A DNA stretch of 44,851 bases. Source: Verrucomicrobiaceae bacterium. Its GTDB lineage: Bacteria > Verrucomicrobiota > Verrucomicrobiia > Verrucomicrobiales > Verrucomicrobiaceae. Numbering within the stretch: position 1 is the stretch's first letter; each line of letters opens with the position of its first letter. The notes under the pieces were generated by a model that did no database searches, was not told the DNA's origin, and saw nothing but the letters and a program-made list of their open reading frames with translations. Made by a program: the position numbers and the translations under genes. Shown here one piece after another: positions 43,792 through 44,851 of the stretch. The stretch covers positions 1 through 44,851 of the forward strand of contig JAEUHJ010000049.1 of NCBI GenBank assembly GCA_016795375.1, read 5' to 3'.

Positions 43792-44226
43792 TTATGACAA
43801 CGGACTCCACACCTTCTCAAACCCAAACCCTTCAAAATCCTTCGCGTTCGCGGTGGCGAAGTGGGTGACGCCGTGGTGGCGGAGGGTGAGGGCGAGGCGG
43901 GCGTCGATGATGTGGCGGAAGTGGGTGGTGGTCTTGGCGGCCCAGTTCCAGAGGGGTTTGCCGACTTCGGGTTCGTAGTCGCCGAACTCCCAGGTGGGGT
44001 TGGCGCGGAGGGCATCACAAAAGGCGGTGGCTTCTTTGGCAGTCTTGGGCTTCTTGAAGACGGCGGGATTACGGAGCTGCATGTAAAGCTCCACCAGCAC
44101 GAGGCCGCAGAGCAGGAAGCGCTGCCCGGCGATTTCCTCCTCGAAGAAGCGGCGGGAGGCTTCGTGGTGCGGCGAATCGGGATTGGCCGCGTAGAGAAAG
44201 AGGTTGGTGTCGGCGGAGAGGATCAT
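43792..44226 (-). CDS. PIN-domain ribonuclease toxin (VapC-like), operon-linked to zorA
   Basis: The 144-residue protein has ILSADTNLFLYAANPDS with the first catalytic Asp, LVLVELYMQLRNP with the conserved Glu, IIDARLALTLR and TANAKDFEGFGF, a full PIN set. Its start overlaps the antitoxin stop by ATGA (4 nt). Its stop lies only 7 bp before the zorA start, so toxin and Zorya genes should be on one mRNA. Base composition is GC-rich, like the host genes and unlike zorA. Confidence 0.9.
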   Translation of the reverse strand: MILSADTNLFLYAANPDSPHHEASRRFFEEEIAGQRFLLCGLVLVELYMQLRNPAVFKKPKTAKEATAFCDALRANPTWEFGDYEPEVGKPLWNWAAKTTTHFRHIIDARLALTLRHHGVTHFATANAKDFEGFGFEKVWSPLS

Positions 44227-44474
44227 GACGCGTTGCGCTCCAGGATGGCGTCCACTTCGGGCTGCAGGGTCGCGGGATCGGTGAGGAAGTCGCCGCCGCA
44301 GTCGAGTGCGGGAAAGCGCCAGGCTTTCTTCGGCGCAGGTTCCTCGGGAAAGCGGGTGACAAAGTGCTCCGCCGCCTTGCGCATGACCTCCGAGAGCGAC
44401 CAGTCCTGGCGCTCGGCGATCTCTTTGAGCCGCTGGTAAAGCGGTTCCGGGAACTGAATCTGAGTGCGTGTCAT
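44223..44474 (-). CDS. ribbon-helix-helix antitoxin (VapB-like)
   Basis: The 83-residue protein begins TRTQIQFPEPLYQRLKEIAERQDWSLSEVMRKA, a beta strand followed by two helices typical of RHH/CopG repressors. A C-terminal tail (WRFPALDCGGDF...DAILERNAS) would wrap the toxin. It probably represses its own promoter, since an inverted repeat overlaps the -10 (44473-44493). It is the first gene of the six-gene TA-Zorya operon. Confidence 0.88.
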   Translation of the reverse strand: MTRTQIQFPEPLYQRLKEIAERQDWSLSEVMRKAAEHFVTRFPEEPAPKKAWRFPALDCGGDFLTDPATLQPEVDAILERNAS

Positions 44475-44493
44475 GATGTGTTTTATACATCAT
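44473..44493. promoter_or_regulatory. inverted repeat overlapping the TA-Zorya promoter (putative antitoxin operator)
   Basis: ATGATGT (44473-44479) and ACATCAT (44487-44493) surround the -10 hexamer and touch the antitoxin start codon. This is a typical position for RHH autorepression. Confidence 0.55.
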
Positions 44494-44510
44494 TTGGCGT
44501 AAGGAGTCAA
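44482..44510 (-). promoter_or_regulatory. sigma-70 type promoter of the TA-Zorya operon
   Basis: On the minus strand TTGACT (44510-44505) and TATAAA (44487-44482) are 17 bp apart, close to consensus. The predicted start falls within about 1-2 nt of the antitoxin ATG (44474), so the mRNA would be leaderless. I see no comparable promoter directly before zorA. Confidence 0.7.
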
Positions 44511-44629
44511 TCTGGCGGCTCAGACGAAGGGTGAGGGGTTGGCACCGAGACACCACAGATGGTTGCACTTTGTGCAATGATCTGTGATGTCTCGCCCGCT
44601 GGCGACGTTGTGAGCGCGTGGCATGCGTT

Positions 44630-44667
44630 TTGACACTTTCTTAACGCCTAAGCACCGCATGTTAATT
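44630..44667 (+). promoter_or_regulatory. tripartite TTRACRC box at window end (site D)
   Basis: TTGACAC (44630), TTAACGC (44641, +11) and TTAATT (44662, +21). It has the same spacing as sites A-C and faces right, so its target gene lies beyond the window. The remaining 44668-44851 contains GC-rich hairpins (for example CACCGT-TC-ACGGTG) and no gene that I can support. Confidence 0.55.
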
Positions 44668-44851
44668 CGTGTGTGACCGGGGCGGATGCCAGGGTGCGGG
44701 CGATGACACCACACCGCGCAGCCATTGTGGTGCGCACCGTTCACGGTGGGGGATGGGACCCGCCAGATACAGCACCCCACCCAGGGCCGGGGGGGGAGCC
44801 TTATAAAACCAACCGACCCACGGACCCCCAAACCCCCACACTCGTTTGTTG

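Noticed and set aside
1..44851. tRNA or rRNA genes, CRISPR arrays, known riboswitches
   Set aside because: Reading both strands I found no cloverleaf with a T-loop GTTCRANNC and CCA end, no rRNA-like stretch, no periodic repeat-spacer pattern and no recognisable riboswitch core. A covariance-model scan would be needed to be certain.

Overview
The window is a high-GC chromosomal segment that most resembles a member of the Verrucomicrobia (Verrucomicrobiales; Prosthecobacter-like). This is inferred from gene content: sulfatase, PQQ-type beta-propeller, FG-GAP and VIT/vWA secreted proteins, a small AURKAIP1/COX24-type ribosomal protein, a SMUG1-type uracil-DNA glycosylase and many REPIN-like palindromes. 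No rRNA, tRNA or CRISPR array was recognised.

Layout. 1-14170: core and secreted functions. These are a ribosomal protein tail, a TPR protein, an MFS transporter, a YmdB-type phosphodiesterase divergent from a cell-wall amidase, an epimerase/shikimate kinase fusion, a GlcD-type oxidase, FabZ divergent from a PlsC-type acyltransferase, a GT2 glycosyltransferase, a sulfatase, a PQQ-repeat protein and a small exported protein. 14254-15182: a decayed ISL3-family transposase. 15301-18157: an OmpR-type response regulator and histidine kinase pair. 18191-28289: mostly exported proteins on the minus strand (two vWA proteins, an FG-GAP protein, a large unknown protein, a trypsin-like protease) plus dihydroorotase, with palindromic repeats between them. 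28380-29591: SMUG1 and PpnP.

29603-36157 is a potassium-themed block: kup, an outer-membrane beta-barrel gene, and a kdp operon start (small membrane ORF, kdpF, kdpA). kup, the barrel gene and kdp are each preceded by the same tripartite box (7-bp TTRACRC-like direct repeats 11 bp apart plus a third block 21 bp further). A fourth copy lies at 44630, facing out of the window. kdpA carries two palindromic elements inside its reading frame. kdpB does not follow it. Instead there is a PIN-domain toxin-antitoxin pair bracketed by a second, diverged copy of the kdpA 3' end.

36208-44510 is a minus-strand defence operon: ribbon-helix-helix antitoxin, PIN toxin, zorA, zorB, zorC, zorD, with gaps of at most 7 bp or overlaps throughout and one strong predicted promoter. 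ZorA/ZorB (MotA/MotB-like motor), ZorC (EH-signature type) and ZorD (SNF2 helicase with an Mrr-like nuclease tail) make a complete type I Zorya anti-phage system. The zor genes look clearly lower in GC than the toxin-antitoxin genes and kdpA on either side, which fits insertion of the zor cassette next to a resident TA module and into or beside the kdp operon.

The strongest leads are the TA-led Zorya operon, the coding palindromes in kdpA, the four-site potassium-associated regulatory box, and the disrupted kdp locus.
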